Assembly (NCBI GenBank): GCA_014055465.1
Contig: WIAF01000001.1
Location: 434,001-498,000, forward strand
Origin: Nitrospira sp. CR1.1
GTDB lineage: Bacteria; Nitrospirota; Nitrospiria; Nitrospirales; Nitrospiraceae
Length of the DNA stretch: 64,000 bases
Direction of reading: 5' to 3'
In this document: piece after piece, positions 19,628 to 29,562 of the stretch
Numbering within the stretch: the stretch's first letter is position 1
Layout of the letters: every line of letters starts with the position of its first letter
The notes under the pieces: generated by a model
What the model was told of the DNA's origin: nothing
What the model saw: only the letters and a program-made list of their open reading frames with translations
The model's database searches: none
Translations under genes and position numbers: made by a program

Positions 19628-20686
19628 TCAGACATGAAGGAGGCGGGCCACATCATCGCGGGTGGCTTTCACCGTTTGAGGCTGACGTGAAATGCCGATC
19701 GCCGTATCGGCATCCTTCAAACCGTGCCCGGTCAATGTACACACGACCGTGGCACCTTCCTTTAATTGCCCGGCTTGGCTCAACTTAATCACACCGGCCA
19801 CCGAAGTAGCAGATGCTGGTTCGCAAAAGACCCCTTCTTCCCTCGCGACCAAGGCGTAGGCATGAAGAATTTCTTCATCCGTCACCATATCGATTGCGCC
19901 AGACGATTCTCCGACCGCCGTGAGGGCCGACTGCCAGCTGGCCGGATTGCCGATCCGTATCGCCGTCGCCACGGTCTGCGGCTCTTCCACGACATGCCCT
20001 AAGACAATCGGCGCGGCCCCGGCGGCTTGAAAACCCATCATCCGAGGCAAGCGCGTCGTTTGATTGGCCGCACGATACTCGCGATACCCATTCCAATAGG
20101 CGGTGATATTACCCGCATTCCCCACAGGAAGTACATGGACGGTCGGCGCATCACCCAGATCGTCGCAAATCTCCATCGCGGCCGTTTTTTGACCTTCAAT
20201 GCGGAACGGGTTGAGCGAGTTCACGAGCTCCACCGGATAGATCGCCGACAACTCCTTGACGATGGTCAAGGCCTGATCAAAATTTCCTTCCACCTGAATG
20301 ACCGTGGCTTGATGCATCATGGCCTGCGATAACTTGCCGAGAGCGATTTTTCCAGCCGGAATCAGCACATACACGGCAATGCCAGCCCGGGCTCCGTAGG
20401 CCGCTGCCGAGGCGGACGTATTGCCGGTGGAGGCGCACATGACCGCTCGCGCGCCTTTTTCGACAGCCTTGGAAATGGCCATCGTCATGCCGCGATCTTT
20501 GAACGATCCCGTCGGATTCATCCCCTCATACTTGAGGTAGAGATCCACCCCGGGGGCGATTTTTTTTGCCAGCCGTGTCGCACGAATGAGGGGCGTATTA
20601 CCCTCCCCCAGCGTGATGACCGGCGTCTGAGCCGTCACCGGCAGAAACTTCCGGTATTCTTCGATAATGCCGCGCCAGCGAGTCAT
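19628..20686 (-). CDS. thrC: Threonine synthase
   Basis: 352 residues, the compact PLP-dependent form. The cofactor lysine is in [40 protein letters not shown] binds the phosphate and [20 protein letters not shown] follows. The C-terminus has [20 protein letters not shown]. It converts O-phosphohomoserine to threonine. Its substrate would have to come from the product of the adjacent ApgM-like gene. Confidence 0.96.
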   Translation of the reverse strand: MTRWRGIIEEYRKFLPVTAQTPVITLGEGNTPLIRATRLAKKIAPGVDLYLKYEGMNPTGSFKDRGMTMAISKAVEKGARAVMCASTGNTSASAAAYGARAGIAVYVLIPAGKIALGKLSQAMMHQATVIQVEGNFDQALTIVKELSAIYPVELVNSLNPFRIEGQKTAAMEICDDLGDAPTVHVLPVGNAGNITAYWNGYREYRAANQTTRLPRMMGFQAAGAAPIVLGHVVEEPQTVATAIRIGNPASWQSALTAVGESSGAIDMVTDEEILHAYALVAREEGVFCEPASATSVAGVIKLSQAGQLKEGATVVCTLTGHGLKDADTAIGISRQPQTVKATRDDVARLLHV

Positions 20687-20732
20687 AACAACCTACTTAA
20701 CTACCTTCGCAACAAGAGCGGAGACTGCTCCC

Positions 20733-22046
20733 TCATTCGTCCTGCCCCTCAACCCTGATCAGGGTTGTCGGCTTGGAGATGTAGGGCATCGGATTGATTT
20801 CACGGAGCGCGTTCTGAACATCTCGCTCCTTAGCCATGTGCGTCATGATGACCACCGGCACAGTCTGCCCTTCCTTGCGTCCCTGCTGCAAGACGGAAGA
20901 AATGCTGATGCCGTAACGCCCCAACACCCCAGCAATCTGGGATAACACGCCAGGCCGGTCCAGGACCATAAAACGGATGTAATACAGGGAGGTGATTTCC
21001 TCCATCGGCCGCATCCGTAATGGCCGGCGTTGATCCGGCTGATAAGACGCCGGCGGCACACGTCCGGTCGCATGCTTGAGCATGTCGCGTGCAATGGACA
21101 TCACATCGCTCACGACCGCGCTGCCCGTCGGCATGGACCCGGCGCCGCGGCCATACAGCACCACGTCCTCTACGGCATCACCGACCAACTGAATGGCATT
21201 GTAGACACCATCCACTTTCGCGATTTGCGAGGCAGACGGCACCATGGTGGGATGCACGCGTGCTTCAATTTCTCCGTCGGAATATTTCGCAATTGCCAGC
21301 AGCTTGATGGTAAACCCGAACTCCTTGGCGTAGGCAATATCCAGCGGTGTAAGCCCGGTGATGCCTTCGGTATAAATTTCCTTGAAGTTGACCGGCGTGC
21401 CGTAGGCCAGACTGACCATGATGGTGAGCTTATGGGCCGAATCAATACCCGCCACATCGAATGTGGGGTCAGCCTCGGCATAGCCGGCTCGCTTAGCTTC
21501 CTCCAACACGACCTCGAACCGCTGCCCTTCGCTGGTCATCCGGCTCAGAATATAATTCGAGGTACCGTTGATAATGCCGTAGATCGATTGGATATTGTTC
21601 GCCGCCAAACCTTCGGTCAATGCGCGGATCACCGGGATGCCGCCCCCCACACTCGCTTCGAATCCCAGGTCGATCCCTTGACGGGAAGCCGCGGCGAAAA
21701 TCTCCTCACCATGCACAGCCAGGAGAGCCTTATTGGCCGTCACGACGTGTTTGCCTCGTTGCACCGCATCCAGAATGACTCGTTTCGCAAGGTCGTACCC
21801 GCCCATCAGTTCGATGACGATATCCACGCGCGGGTCCGTTAACACCTGCTGAATGTCCGTCGTCAACAGGCCTGGCGGAATCGCGATGCCCCGATCACGC
21901 GTGATATCCAAGTCCGCAATGCGCACCAGCTTGATCGGCACACCCACCCGGCGACGAATCAGGTCGGCATTCTCTATCAGCACCCGTGCCACCCCAGTGC
22001 CGACCGTTCCGAATCCGATTAACCCGACCCCGATTTCAGTGTTCAT
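20733..22046 (-). CDS. hom: Homoserine dehydrogenase
   Basis: 437 residues. The Rossmann start is [20 protein letters not shown]. Then come [40 protein letters not shown] and [20 protein letters not shown], the classic homoserine dehydrogenase signature. A C-terminal ACT domain ([20 protein letters not shown]) suggests threonine feedback. It reduces aspartate semialdehyde to homoserine. Its start overlaps the aminotransferase stop by four bases. Confidence 0.96.
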   Translation of the reverse strand: MNTEIGVGLIGFGTVGTGVARVLIENADLIRRRVGVPIKLVRIADLDITRDRGIAIPPGLLTTDIQQVLTDPRVDIVIELMGGYDLAKRVILDAVQRGKHVVTANKALLAVHGEEIFAAASRQGIDLGFEASVGGGIPVIRALTEGLAANNIQSIYGIINGTSNYILSRMTSEGQRFEVVLEEAKRAGYAEADPTFDVAGIDSAHKLTIMVSLAYGTPVNFKEIYTEGITGLTPLDIAYAKEFGFTIKLLAIAKYSDGEIEARVHPTMVPSASQIAKVDGVYNAIQLVGDAVEDVVLYGRGAGSMPTGSAVVSDVMSIARDMLKHATGRVPPASYQPDQRRPLRMRPMEEITSLYYIRFMVLDRPGVLSQIAGVLGRYGISISSVLQQGRKEGQTVPVVIMTHMAKERDVQNALREINPMPYISKPTTLIRVEGQDE

Positions 22047-23239
22047 GGTTCCTGATCATCCAGATTCAAGACTTTCCGGATCCCGCGTAGAGCCTGCCGC
22101 GTACGGTGCTCATTTTCCACCAACGCAAACCGCACGAATTCATCGCCGCCTTCTCCGAATCCAAGGCCGGGCGATACCGCAACCTTCGCTTCACGGAGCA
22201 GCAACTTCGAAAACTCCAGCGACCCCATGTGCCGGAACGGATCCGGAATACGGGCCCACACGAACATCGTCGCCCGGGGCAATGCCACGGACCAACCGAT
22301 ACGATTCAGACCATTCACCAGGACGTTCCGGCGGTTTTGATACCGCTGCACAACCTCTTTCACGCAATCCTGCGGGCCATTCAACGCGACGGTGCTAGCG
22401 ATTTGAATCGGCTGAAAAATGCCATAGTCGAGATAACTTTTGAGCTTGGCAAGCGCCCCAACCACTTCACGGTTCCCGACACAAAATCCGACTCGCCAGC
22501 CGGGCATATTATAGGCCTTGGACAGCGTGTAAAACTCGACGCCCACATCCTTCGCCTCCGGCACCTGCAGAAAACTCGGCGCCTTATAGCCGTCGAATGC
22601 GATATCGGCGTAGGCCAGATCGTGAATCACAATCACATCGTGCTCTTTGGCAAATGCGACAATTTTCTTAAAGAACTCGAGATCGACCACGGCGGTCGTG
22701 GGGTTGTGCGGGAAATTGATGACCAGAATACGGGGACGCGGCAAGGTCTGACGATAGACCCGCAGCAGATCGTCGAAGAAATCGCTGTCCTGACGCAGCT
22801 CAATCCCGCGCACCTCACCGCCCGCAATAATGAAACTGTACATGTGGATGGGATAAGTCGGAGTCGGCGTGAGCACGACATCACCAGGCCCGATCGTGGC
22901 CAATGCCAGGTGTGCGAGACCTTCCTTCGAACCGATCGTGACGATCGCTTCGGTCTCGGGATCCAAGTCCACGTCATAGTTGCGCTTGTACCAACCGGTA
23001 ATCGCGTGGCGCAGTTTGGTGATGCCGCGCGAGGCTGAATAGCGGTGATTCTTGGCTTTCCTGGATGCCTCGATTAGTTTGTCGACGATATGGGGCGGCG
23101 TGGGCTGGTCCGGATTGCCCATCCCGAAGTCGATGATGTCCTCACCCCGTTGACGCGCCTCAAGTTTCAGGGATTGCACCTGGGCAAATACGTATGGAGG
23201 AAGTCGTTTGATGCGGTAAAAACCGTCGCTGATCGACAT
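22043..23239 (-). CDS. Class I/II PLP aminotransferase (AlaC-like)
   Basis: 398 residues of fold-type I. Conserved features are [60 protein letters not shown] and the PLP lysine in [20 protein letters not shown]. The best match in style is the AlaC / LL-diaminopimelate aminotransferase-like group, making alanine or another amino acid by transamination with glutamate. It is the first gene of the hom-thrC-apgM-lysC-cimA operon, so an aspartate-family or branched-chain role is also plausible; the exact substrate cannot be read from sequence. Confidence 0.87.
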   Translation of the reverse strand: MSISDGFYRIKRLPPYVFAQVQSLKLEARQRGEDIIDFGMGNPDQPTPPHIVDKLIEASRKAKNHRYSASRGITKLRHAITGWYKRNYDVDLDPETEAIVTIGSKEGLAHLALATIGPGDVVLTPTPTYPIHMYSFIIAGGEVRGIELRQDSDFFDDLLRVYRQTLPRPRILVINFPHNPTTAVVDLEFFKKIVAFAKEHDVIVIHDLAYADIAFDGYKAPSFLQVPEAKDVGVEFYTLSKAYNMPGWRVGFCVGNREVVGALAKLKSYLDYGIFQPIQIASTVALNGPQDCVKEVVQRYQNRRNVLVNGLNRIGWSVALPRATMFVWARIPDPFRHMGSLEFSKLLLREAKVAVSPGLGFGEGGDEFVRFALVENEHRTRQALRGIRKVLNLDDQEP

Positions 23240-23310
23240 GGATGTGTCAGACTCCTACTGGCGGGTCCTCTGCTGAACGGGTTGAGTCGTCACGCCTCTG
23301 AAAGGGGCGT

Positions 23311-23339
23311 ATTTTAATAGAGCCCTCAAAATGAGTCAA
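23311..23339 (-). promoter_or_regulatory. Promoter of the aminotransferase-hom-thrC-apgM-lysC-cimA operon
   Basis: On the minus strand TTGACT (23334-23339) and TAAAAT (23311-23316) are separated by exactly 17 bases, each one base off consensus. The predicted start near 23304 gives a leader of about 65 bases, which begins with a small hairpin (ACGCC/GGCGT). The rest of 23240-23540 holds no gene. Confidence 0.75.
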
Positions 23340-23423
23340 TTTCACTATATTTCTATGGAGTTGCAGCTTGCCGCTCTGCCGTGAACGCGGAAAAAATGTG
23401 ACGGCGCCTTGACAGAAGCCTTC

Positions 23424-23453
23424 TTGCCCCGCCCCACCTTCTTCTGTTAATAA
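23424..23453 (+). promoter_or_regulatory. Possible promoter of pdxJ
   Basis: TTGCCC (23424-23429) and TAATAA (23448-23453) are 18 bases apart on the plus strand, upstream of pdxJ. The -10 is only fair. A perfect TTGACA at 23409 has no partner at the right distance. Confidence 0.35.
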
Positions 23454-23540
23454 TGCCTCAGGAACAACAGAATTGTCTATGAATTTCGACCAGTTCCGGA
23501 ATCTTTCTCCAGCATCATCCATGGGAATGGCGGAGGTGTC

Positions 23541-24254
23541 ATGGCTCGACTAGGCGTCAATATCGATCATGTGGCAACACTCCGGCAGGCGCGCGGAGGA
23601 ACCGACCCCGATCCTCTGACCGCCGCAATCCTGGTCGAGCTGGCCGGCGCAGACGGCTTAGTGGTGCATCTGCGAGAGGATCGCCGTCATATTCAAGACC
23701 GCGACCTCACGATGCTGCGGGAAATCGTTCGAACCAAGTTAGATTTAGAAATGGCTGCTGACGACGCCATGGCCAAAATCGCCCTCAGCGTGAAACCCGA
23801 CCTGGTCACGTTGGTTCCCGAACGTCGTCAAGAGTTGACCACGGAAGGCGGATTGGATGTTGCCAACCACCGCGAGCGAATCCAAAAGATCGTCGAGTTG
23901 CTGAGGGATGGCGGAATTCCGACAAGTCTGTTCATTGAACCCAGCTTAGAACACGTCAAGGCCGCGCATAAAATCGGCGCGGCCTATGTCGAGTTGCACA
24001 CCGGCCGATACGCCAACGCCACACGTTCCAAGGAAGAGGATGAAGAGTTTGAAGCGATTACCCAGGCGGCAAAACTGGCGTACAAACTCGGCCTCGGAGT
24101 GAACGCCGGTCATGGCCTGACCTATAAAAACGTCAAACGATTGGCCAAACTGCCGGAGATCGTCGAGTTCAACATCGGCCACAGCATTATCGCCCGATCC
24201 GTCATGGTCGGGCTCGTTCAAGCTGTTCGCGAAATGAAGGAATTGGTGGCCTAG
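23541..24254 (+). CDS. pdxJ: Pyridoxine 5'-phosphate synthase
   Basis: 237 residues, normal length. It begins MARLGVNIDHVATLRQARGG, with ADGLVVHLREDRRHIQDRDL, LVPERRQELTTEGGLDV and VNAGHGLTYKNVKRLA, all PdxJ landmarks. The enzyme joins 1-deoxyxylulose 5-phosphate and 3-amino-1-hydroxyacetone 1-phosphate to form pyridoxine phosphate. This would supply the PLP used by thrC and the aminotransferases nearby. It is divergent from the threonine operon. Confidence 0.96.
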   Translation: MARLGVNIDHVATLRQARGGTDPDPLTAAILVELAGADGLVVHLREDRRHIQDRDLTMLREIVRTKLDLEMAADDAMAKIALSVKPDLVTLVPERRQELTTEGGLDVANHRERIQKIVELLRDGGIPTSLFIEPSLEHVKAAHKIGAAYVELHTGRYANATRSKEEDEEFEAITQAAKLAYKLGLGVNAGHGLTYKNVKRLAKLPEIVEFNIGHSIIARSVMVGLVQAVREMKELVA

Positions 24255-24323
24255 CCTGGCTCCGCTGCGGGGAACGGCCATGCGTCACCCCACCGAACAC
24301 CGGCCGGAGACCCGATTGACATC

Positions 24324-25880
24324 ATGATACCGATCGTGACCGCCGAGCACATGCGCGCGCTTGACCACCGAACGATCACAGAAGCTCAGGTGCCCTCCCT
24401 GGTACTGATGGAGCGAGCTGGAACAGGCGTCGTGCTTCACCTGGAAACGCGGTACGGACCGGTTGCGGGAAAAAGAATCGTCATCCTCTGCGGCAAGGGC
24501 AACAACGGCGGAGACGGCTTTGTCATTGCTCGATTGCTCCGGCGAAAAAAAGCCCAGGTCCACGTTTTGTTATTGGCGCCGACCACCGAACTCAGTCGCG
24601 ACGCAAAGGCGATGTATCAGCGCTTTCAACGAACCGCAGGTCCATCATCCACCACTCGTCCTACTGATGCGAATGCGCTTCGACAACGGCTGGCGGCAAG
24701 CGACATCGTCATCGACGCCATTCTAGGCACCGGACTTTCCGCGCCCGTGACCGGCTTGCACCGCGAGGCGATAGACGCCATCAATGCGGCCGGACGCCTC
24801 ACCGTCGCCGTAGATCTTCCATCTGGCCTTCATGCCGATACCGGGGCCATCCTGGGCGCCGCGGTGCGCGCGAACCTCACCGTCACCTTTGGCTTGCCGA
24901 AAGCAGGACTGTATTGCGGAGCCGGCATCGATTGCGCGGGTGTGGTTCATCTCGTCGATATTGGAATTCCGGCTTCGTTTGTCGAGGCCATCGGCAGCCG
25001 GCTGCTGCTCCTGACCGACGCCTCGGCGCACGCAGTGCTTCCTTCGCGGCGGCCGTCCTCGCACAAGGGAACCTATGGGCATCTCGGCATCATCGCCGGA
25101 TCGGTCGGCAAGACCGGGGCGGCGGCGATGGCGGCGATGGCGGCCCTTCGAATCGGAACCGGTCTCGTGACGGCCGCCGTTCCTTCAAGCGTGAACGACA
25201 TCCTGGAGGCCAAACTCCTCGAAGCCATGACTCTGCCGATGCCGGAAACCAAGGCACGTACGTTTGCCCGTTCTGGCCTGGATCGGCTGCTCGCATTCGG
25301 AGGATCCCGGGATGCCGTTGCGATCGGTCCTGGCCTGACAACGCATCCGGAGACCGTCGATTTGGTGCAAGAATTCGTGAAGCGCATCGACAAGCCGTGC
25401 GTACTCGATGCCGATGCACTCAATGCGTTGGCGGGAAAAGCCTCCTTGCTGACGGAATGCCATCATCCGCCGATTATCACACCTCATCCCGGAGAAATGG
25501 CCAGGCTCGAGGCAGAAGCCACCACTCTGTCCGTGAATGAAGATCGCCTCGGCACAGCAACGCGTTTCGCACGTGAACGCGGCGTGTTCGTCATTCTCAA
25601 AGGCGCCCGGACAGTCATCGCCAGACCGGACGGAGTCGCCGCGATCTGTCCGACCGGCAATCCTGGAATGGCCACCGCCGGGACCGGAGATGTCTTGACC
25701 GGTATGGTCGGCGGGTTGCTTGCCCAAGGCGTGAGCCCATGGGACGCCGCCTGTGCAGCCACGTACTTTCATGGCCTCGCCGGAGATCTCGCCGCGCAGC
25801 AACTCGGCCAGGCCGGCATGATTGCCCGCGATCTGATTCGCCATATCCCCCATGCCATCGCGCCAACCACCCACCTCTAA
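24324..25880 (+). CDS. nnr: Bifunctional NAD(P)H-hydrate epimerase / ADP-dependent dehydratase
   Basis: 518 residues with two domains. The N-terminal YjeF epimerase part (about 1-215) has LCGKGNNGGDGFVIARLLRR and IDAILGTGLSAPVTG. The C-terminal ribokinase-like dehydratase part (about 225-518) has KGTYGHLGIIAGSVGKTGAA, PHPGEMARLEA, FVILKGARTVIARPDG and NPGMATAGTGDVLTGMVGGL. It repairs hydrated NADH and NADPH. An Ala-Met-rich run (AAAMAAMAAL) is encoded by short GGCGATGGC repeats near 25120. It overlaps tsaE by 29 bases. Confidence 0.95.
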   Translation: MIPIVTAEHMRALDHRTITEAQVPSLVLMERAGTGVVLHLETRYGPVAGKRIVILCGKGNNGGDGFVIARLLRRKKAQVHVLLLAPTTELSRDAKAMYQRFQRTAGPSSTTRPTDANALRQRLAASDIVIDAILGTGLSAPVTGLHREAIDAINAAGRLTVAVDLPSGLHADTGAILGAAVRANLTVTFGLPKAGLYCGAGIDCAGVVHLVDIGIPASFVEAIGSRLLLLTDASAHAVLPSRRPSSHKGTYGHLGIIAGSVGKTGAAAMAAMAALRIGTGLVTAAVPSSVNDILEAKLLEAMTLPMPETKARTFARSGLDRLLAFGGSRDAVAIGPGLTTHPETVDLVQEFVKRIDKPCVLDADALNALAGKASLLTECHHPPIITPHPGEMARLEAEATTLSVNEDRLGTATRFARERGVFVILKGARTVIARPDGVAAICPTGNPGMATAGTGDVLTGMVGGLLAQGVSPWDAACAATYFHGLAGDLAAQQLGQAGMIARDLIRHIPHAIAPTTHL

Positions 25881-26445
25881 GCCGTCAACCGCCTCCTCTT
25901 CCCGGCAGAAGCGCGCACAGTCTCCCGCTGTCACTAAACCCTGGAAAACACTCCTTCGCTCCCGGCAGCAAACTCATCGGCTAGGCCGATGTCTGGGCCT
26001 CCTCCTCGAGGGAGGCGAAGTTCTGGCCCTGTTCGGAGAAATGGGTACTGGAAAAACGTCACTGGTTCGAGGAATCGCCGATGGACTCGGCGCCGAACCC
26101 ATGGCTGTGAGTAGTCCGACCTTTACCTTAATCCACGAATACCGTGGCCGCCTTCCTCTGATCCATACTGATTTATACCGCCTCACTGCCGCCCAACTCG
26201 AGAATACGGGCCTGGGTGACTACGTAGACGGCCGCGCTGTCCTCGCTATTGAATGGGCCGAACGCTGGGGCGCAGGGCTTCCGAATGATCGGCTCGAGAT
26301 TCATCTTACCCATCACCCCCCGTCCGCGCGACAGGCGGTGCTCACAGCCAGAGGCCCATCTGCGTTACGCCTGCTCCTCGCCCTTCGCTCTCGCATGTCC
26401 GTGCGTCGTCCCACTAGAGTGGTTTCGCAAACCCGTGTACAATGA
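25852..26445 (+). CDS. tsaE: tRNA threonylcarbamoyladenosine biosynthesis ATPase TsaE
   Basis: 197 residues, slightly longer than usual because of a 35-residue basic N-terminus that overlaps nnr. The core has Walker A LALFGEMGTGKTSLVRGI, then SSPTFTLIHEYRG, HTDLYRL and AIEWAERWG. TsaE works with TsaB and TsaD in making t6A37 of ANN-reading tRNAs. An internal start is possible but no better ribosome site was seen. The pairing with nnr is frequent in bacteria. Confidence 0.92.
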   Translation: MPSRQPPTSKPSTASSSRQKRAQSPAVTKPWKTLLRSRQQTHRLGRCLGLLLEGGEVLALFGEMGTGKTSLVRGIADGLGAEPMAVSSPTFTLIHEYRGRLPLIHTDLYRLTAAQLENTGLGDYVDGRAVLAIEWAERWGAGLPNDRLEIHLTHHPPSARQAVLTARGPSALRLLLALRSRMSVRRPTRVVSQTRVQ

Positions 26446-26469
26446 CCCTCGGCCAGGGAGGGCCTCGCA

Positions 26470-26814
26470 TTGATCCGCTTGATATTGGTAGGGACGGTAC
26501 TGCTGCTGGCGCTGTCGTTCTTTCTTCAGAATCAAGAACAGGAGGTCACTCTCCGGTATTTCTTCGGCCTTCGATCGGCTTCGATTCTGATCTATAAGCC
26601 GATCCTGGCCGCCTTCGGCGTCGGCCTGCTGGTGTCCGGTATTCTGCTCTTTCCGGCCTGGGTCCGCGGACGGATCGAACTTCGTCGCAAAACCAAGGCT
26701 CTGCAGGAAGCCGAAGTCGATTTGGAACGGCTGCGCCAGGCGCTCGACAAAGCCGCCCGCCGCGTAGGCACCTCTTCTGACATCCCCTCTGAGGGAGAAC
26801 CCGTCGATGGGTGA
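26470..26814 (+). CDS. LapA-domain (DUF1049) membrane protein
   Basis: 114 residues using a TTG start at 26470, supported by GGGAGG eleven bases before it. Two hydrophobic helices (LILVGTVLLLALSFFLQNQE, and ILAAFGVGLLVSGILLFPAW) bracket a short loop. A basic hinge and coiled coil follow (RRKTKALQEAEVDLERLRQA). This is the layout of LapA/YrvD-like proteins, which in E. coli act with LapB in lipopolysaccharide assembly. It overlaps mutS by eight bases. Confidence 0.8.
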   Translation: MIRLILVGTVLLLALSFFLQNQEQEVTLRYFFGLRSASILIYKPILAAFGVGLLVSGILLFPAWVRGRIELRRKTKALQEAEVDLERLRQALDKAARRVGTSSDIPSEGEPVDG

Positions 26815-29455
26815 CGCTGACGGCACGCCGTTGATGCGGCAGTACCGCGAGATCAAGCAGGCCTACCGTGATGCCATCCTGTTTTTCCGGGTCGGCGATT
26901 TCTATGAAATGTTTCAGGAAGACGCGATCGAAGCCTCCAAGCTTCTCTCGATTGCGCTGACGTCCCGGGATAAATCCAGCGACACGCCCATTCCACTGTG
27001 TGGCGTTCCCTATCATGCCGCGACAAATTATATCGCCAAGCTGCTTCGCGCGGGCCGAACGGTCGCCCTGTGTGAGCAAGTCGAAGACCCGAAACTAGCC
27101 AAGGGCCTGGTCCGACGGGAAGTCGTCCGGCTCTACACCCCCGGCACACTCATTGATAGCGAATTCCTGCCCTCCTCGGAATCCAACGTCCTGGCAGCCG
27201 TGGCGTCCCGTCTTCGCCCTGTGGGGCACGACTTGACACAGTGCTCCTTCGGGCTCGCGACGCTTGAGGTGTCAACCGGAGAGTACTGGCTCTGTGAATT
27301 CCATGGGCCGCAGGCACACATCGCCCTCATGGACGAACTCGCACGCCTTGACCCGAAAGAGCTGCTGTATGCCGAAGGAGTTCCACCGAGAGAATCATCC
27401 TGGATGGCTGAATTGACCGGACCTCGCTGCTGCGCGCAACCGGCGAACTGGTTTGAGTTGGACACCGGTCGCGCCATGCTCCAAGAACACTTCCAAGTGC
27501 ATTCGCTGGACGCCTTCGGGTGCCACCAGCTCACATTGGGCATCCAGGCCGGTGCAGCGGTATTGCGCTATGTCAGGGAGACACAGCCATCGGCCTCGCT
27601 CGACCATATTCGACACCTGCGGGTCAGACAGCCTCACGACGCCATGCATCTGGACAGCGTCACCATCCGCAACCTGGAACTCGTCAAGCCTGCGGGAAGA
27701 TGGGACGAAACATTGAGTAGCCGCTCGCCTCATACGCTACTCGGTGTCCTCGACCGCACCGTCACTGCGATGGGAAGCCGGTTGCTCCGCGAGTGGCTCC
27801 TGCGCCCTCTGGTTACTTGCGCTCCGATCGAAGCGCGCCTCACTGCAGTCGATGAACTCAAACAGAGTATTGATCCGCGCGTTCGTCTTCGAACGGCACT
27901 ACGAACCGTCCAAGACATTTCACGGCTCTGCAGCCGGATGTCTCTCGGAGCGGCCAATCCACGCGATATGTTGGCTCTGAAACTCTCATTATCCTCCCTG
28001 CCTGCGATTCAGGCTGACCTTTCCTCGCTGCAAGCCCCGCTCCTCGCCGACCTTGCGGCATCCTGGGACAACGCGCAAGACCTGTATGAGCTGATTGAAC
28101 GAGCGATTCTGCCCGACGCCCCGATTTCAATTCGCGATGGGGGTATCGTGAAGGACGGGTACCATCCAGAGGTGGACGAACTTCGTAAAGCCAGTCGCGA
28201 AGGGAAGGGCTGGATTGCCGGACTTGAGGCCAAGGAACGCGCCCGGACCGGCGCCGAGTCCCTTAAAATTCGGTATAACCAGGTCTTCGGATACTACATC
28301 GAACTCACGAAAGCTAATCTTGCCAAAGTTCCGCCTGACTATATTCGAAAGCAGACACTGGTTAATGCCGAGCGATTCATGACGGCCGAGTTAAAGGAAT
28401 TGGAGGAACGTGTCACCGGGGCCGATGTCAAACTCATGGCGCTTGAGCAATCGCTCTTTGAACAGCTCAGAACAGGCCTCGCCGCCGAAACAGCACGCCT
28501 GCAGGACATCAGCCGCAGGCTGGCCGTCTTGGATGTCCTGACCGCCCTCGCGGAAACCGCTGGATTAAACCGGTATGTGCGGCCGACCATCGATACGGGC
28601 GACGGCCTCCACATCAAGCAGGGCCGCCACCCTGTGGTCGAACGCCTTGATCTCTCAGGGGGATTTATCCCCAATGACACGCACCTGGATTTGCAGACCA
28701 GCCGCCTGCACATTCTGACAGGTCCCAATATGGCGGGAAAAAGCACCTATCTCCGGCAGGTGGCACTCATTGCCTTAATGGCGCAAATGGGAAGCTTCGT
28801 ACCGGCCGCCGAGGCCAGGATCGGATTGGTTGATCGTATCTTTACGCGGGTCGGGGCATCCGACAATCTCGCCGGCGGCCAAAGCACCTTTATGGTGGAG
28901 ATGACCGAATCCGCTCATATCCTCAACTGTGCGACAGTGCGCAGCCTCATTCTGCTGGATGAAATCGGTCGTGGAACCAGCACCTACGACGGCTTGAGCA
29001 TTGCCTGGGCCATTGCAGAATTCATCCAGGACCCTCAGCGGCTCGGAGCACGCACGCTCTTCGCGACCCACTATCATGAAATGACCCAGCTGGAGAGGCT
29101 GCGAACCGGGATTACCAATTATTCCGTGGCGGTCAAGGAGCGTGCGGGAAAAGTTCTATTTTTACGCAAGATCGTCCAGGGAGGAGCTGATCGAAGTTAT
29201 GGAATTCATGTCGCACAACTAGCGGGGCTGCCGGAAACGGTCATACAGCGAGCCAGGGCTGTCCTTGCCCAGCTGGAATCGACGACGTCCCCGCACCCCA
29301 TTCATGAAACTCAGCAAGCCCTTCAGTTTGATTCCACGCTGCCGGCACCCCATCCCATGCTGGAGGAAGTCCGACAAATGGACCTCTTCTCCATGACACC
29401 CCTTGATGCGCTCAATCGGCTGGCCGCCTGGCAACAACGGCTCCTGAGCGAGTAA
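26807..29455 (+). CDS. mutS: DNA mismatch repair protein MutS
   Basis: 882 residues, full length. The mismatch-binding domain has AILFFRVGDFYEMFQEDAIE with the Phe-x-Glu that stacks on the mismatch. The ATPase has Walker A LTGPNMAGKSTYLRQVALIA, VGASDNLAGGQSTFMVEMTE, Walker B LILLDEIGRGTSTYDGLSIA and FATHYHEMTQLE. It recognises mispaired bases and recruits MutL. It ends the nnr-tsaE-lapA-like-mutS run and is followed by a bidirectional terminator. Confidence 0.97.
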   Translation: MGDADGTPLMRQYREIKQAYRDAILFFRVGDFYEMFQEDAIEASKLLSIALTSRDKSSDTPIPLCGVPYHAATNYIAKLLRAGRTVALCEQVEDPKLAKGLVRREVVRLYTPGTLIDSEFLPSSESNVLAAVASRLRPVGHDLTQCSFGLATLEVSTGEYWLCEFHGPQAHIALMDELARLDPKELLYAEGVPPRESSWMAELTGPRCCAQPANWFELDTGRAMLQEHFQVHSLDAFGCHQLTLGIQAGAAVLRYVRETQPSASLDHIRHLRVRQPHDAMHLDSVTIRNLELVKPAGRWDETLSSRSPHTLLGVLDRTVTAMGSRLLREWLLRPLVTCAPIEARLTAVDELKQSIDPRVRLRTALRTVQDISRLCSRMSLGAANPRDMLALKLSLSSLPAIQADLSSLQAPLLADLAASWDNAQDLYELIERAILPDAPISIRDGGIVKDGYHPEVDELRKASREGKGWIAGLEAKERARTGAESLKIRYNQVFGYYIELTKANLAKVPPDYIRKQTLVNAERFMTAELKELEERVTGADVKLMALEQSLFEQLRTGLAAETARLQDISRRLAVLDVLTALAETAGLNRYVRPTIDTGDGLHIKQGRHPVVERLDLSGGFIPNDTHLDLQTSRLHILTGPNMAGKSTYLRQVALIALMAQMGSFVPAAEARIGLVDRIFTRVGASDNLAGGQSTFMVEMTESAHILNCATVRSLILLDEIGRGTSTYDGLSIAWAIAEFIQDPQRLGARTLFATHYHEMTQLERLRTGITNYSVAVKERAGKVLFLRKIVQGGADRSYGIHVAQLAGLPETVIQRARAVLAQLESTTSPHPIHETQQALQFDSTLPAPHPMLEEVRQMDLFSMTPLDALNRLAAWQQRLLSE

Positions 29456-29504
29456 CGATTCTCCATCGACGCCCTCAAATTTGGCTCTATGCCGAATAAA
29501 CAAA

Positions 29505-29533
29505 AAGGCGGCACCCTTGTGGAGTGCCGCCTT
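29505..29533. terminator. Bidirectional intrinsic terminator between mutS and the exported-protein genes
   Basis: AAGGCGGCAC (29505-29514) and GTGCCGCCTT (29524-29533) form a perfect ten-base stem with a nine-base loop. Read on the minus strand the stem is followed by TTTTTGTTTATT-type sequence; on the plus strand by CTTTC. It separates convergent transcription units. Confidence 0.85.
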
Positions 29534-29562
29534 CTTTCATGAGCGAATTAACGAGCTAGAAC

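Noticed and set aside
23409-23414. Perfect TTGACA upstream of pdxJ as a -35 box
   Set aside because: No -10-like hexamer lies 16-18 bases downstream; the better -10 is too far away.
23247-23522. 91-codon frame on the minus strand between the aminotransferase and pdxJ
   Set aside because: Lies across the promoter region and has no domain or conserved pattern.
25081-25150. Short GGCGATGGC repeats in nnr
   Set aside because: They encode an Ala-Met run in a conserved enzyme and look like simple local slippage, not a mobile or regulatory repeat.
26470-26472. TTG as start of the LapA-like gene treated as an anomaly
   Set aside because: A GGGAGG ribosome site and the tight overlap with mutS make it an ordinary alternative start.
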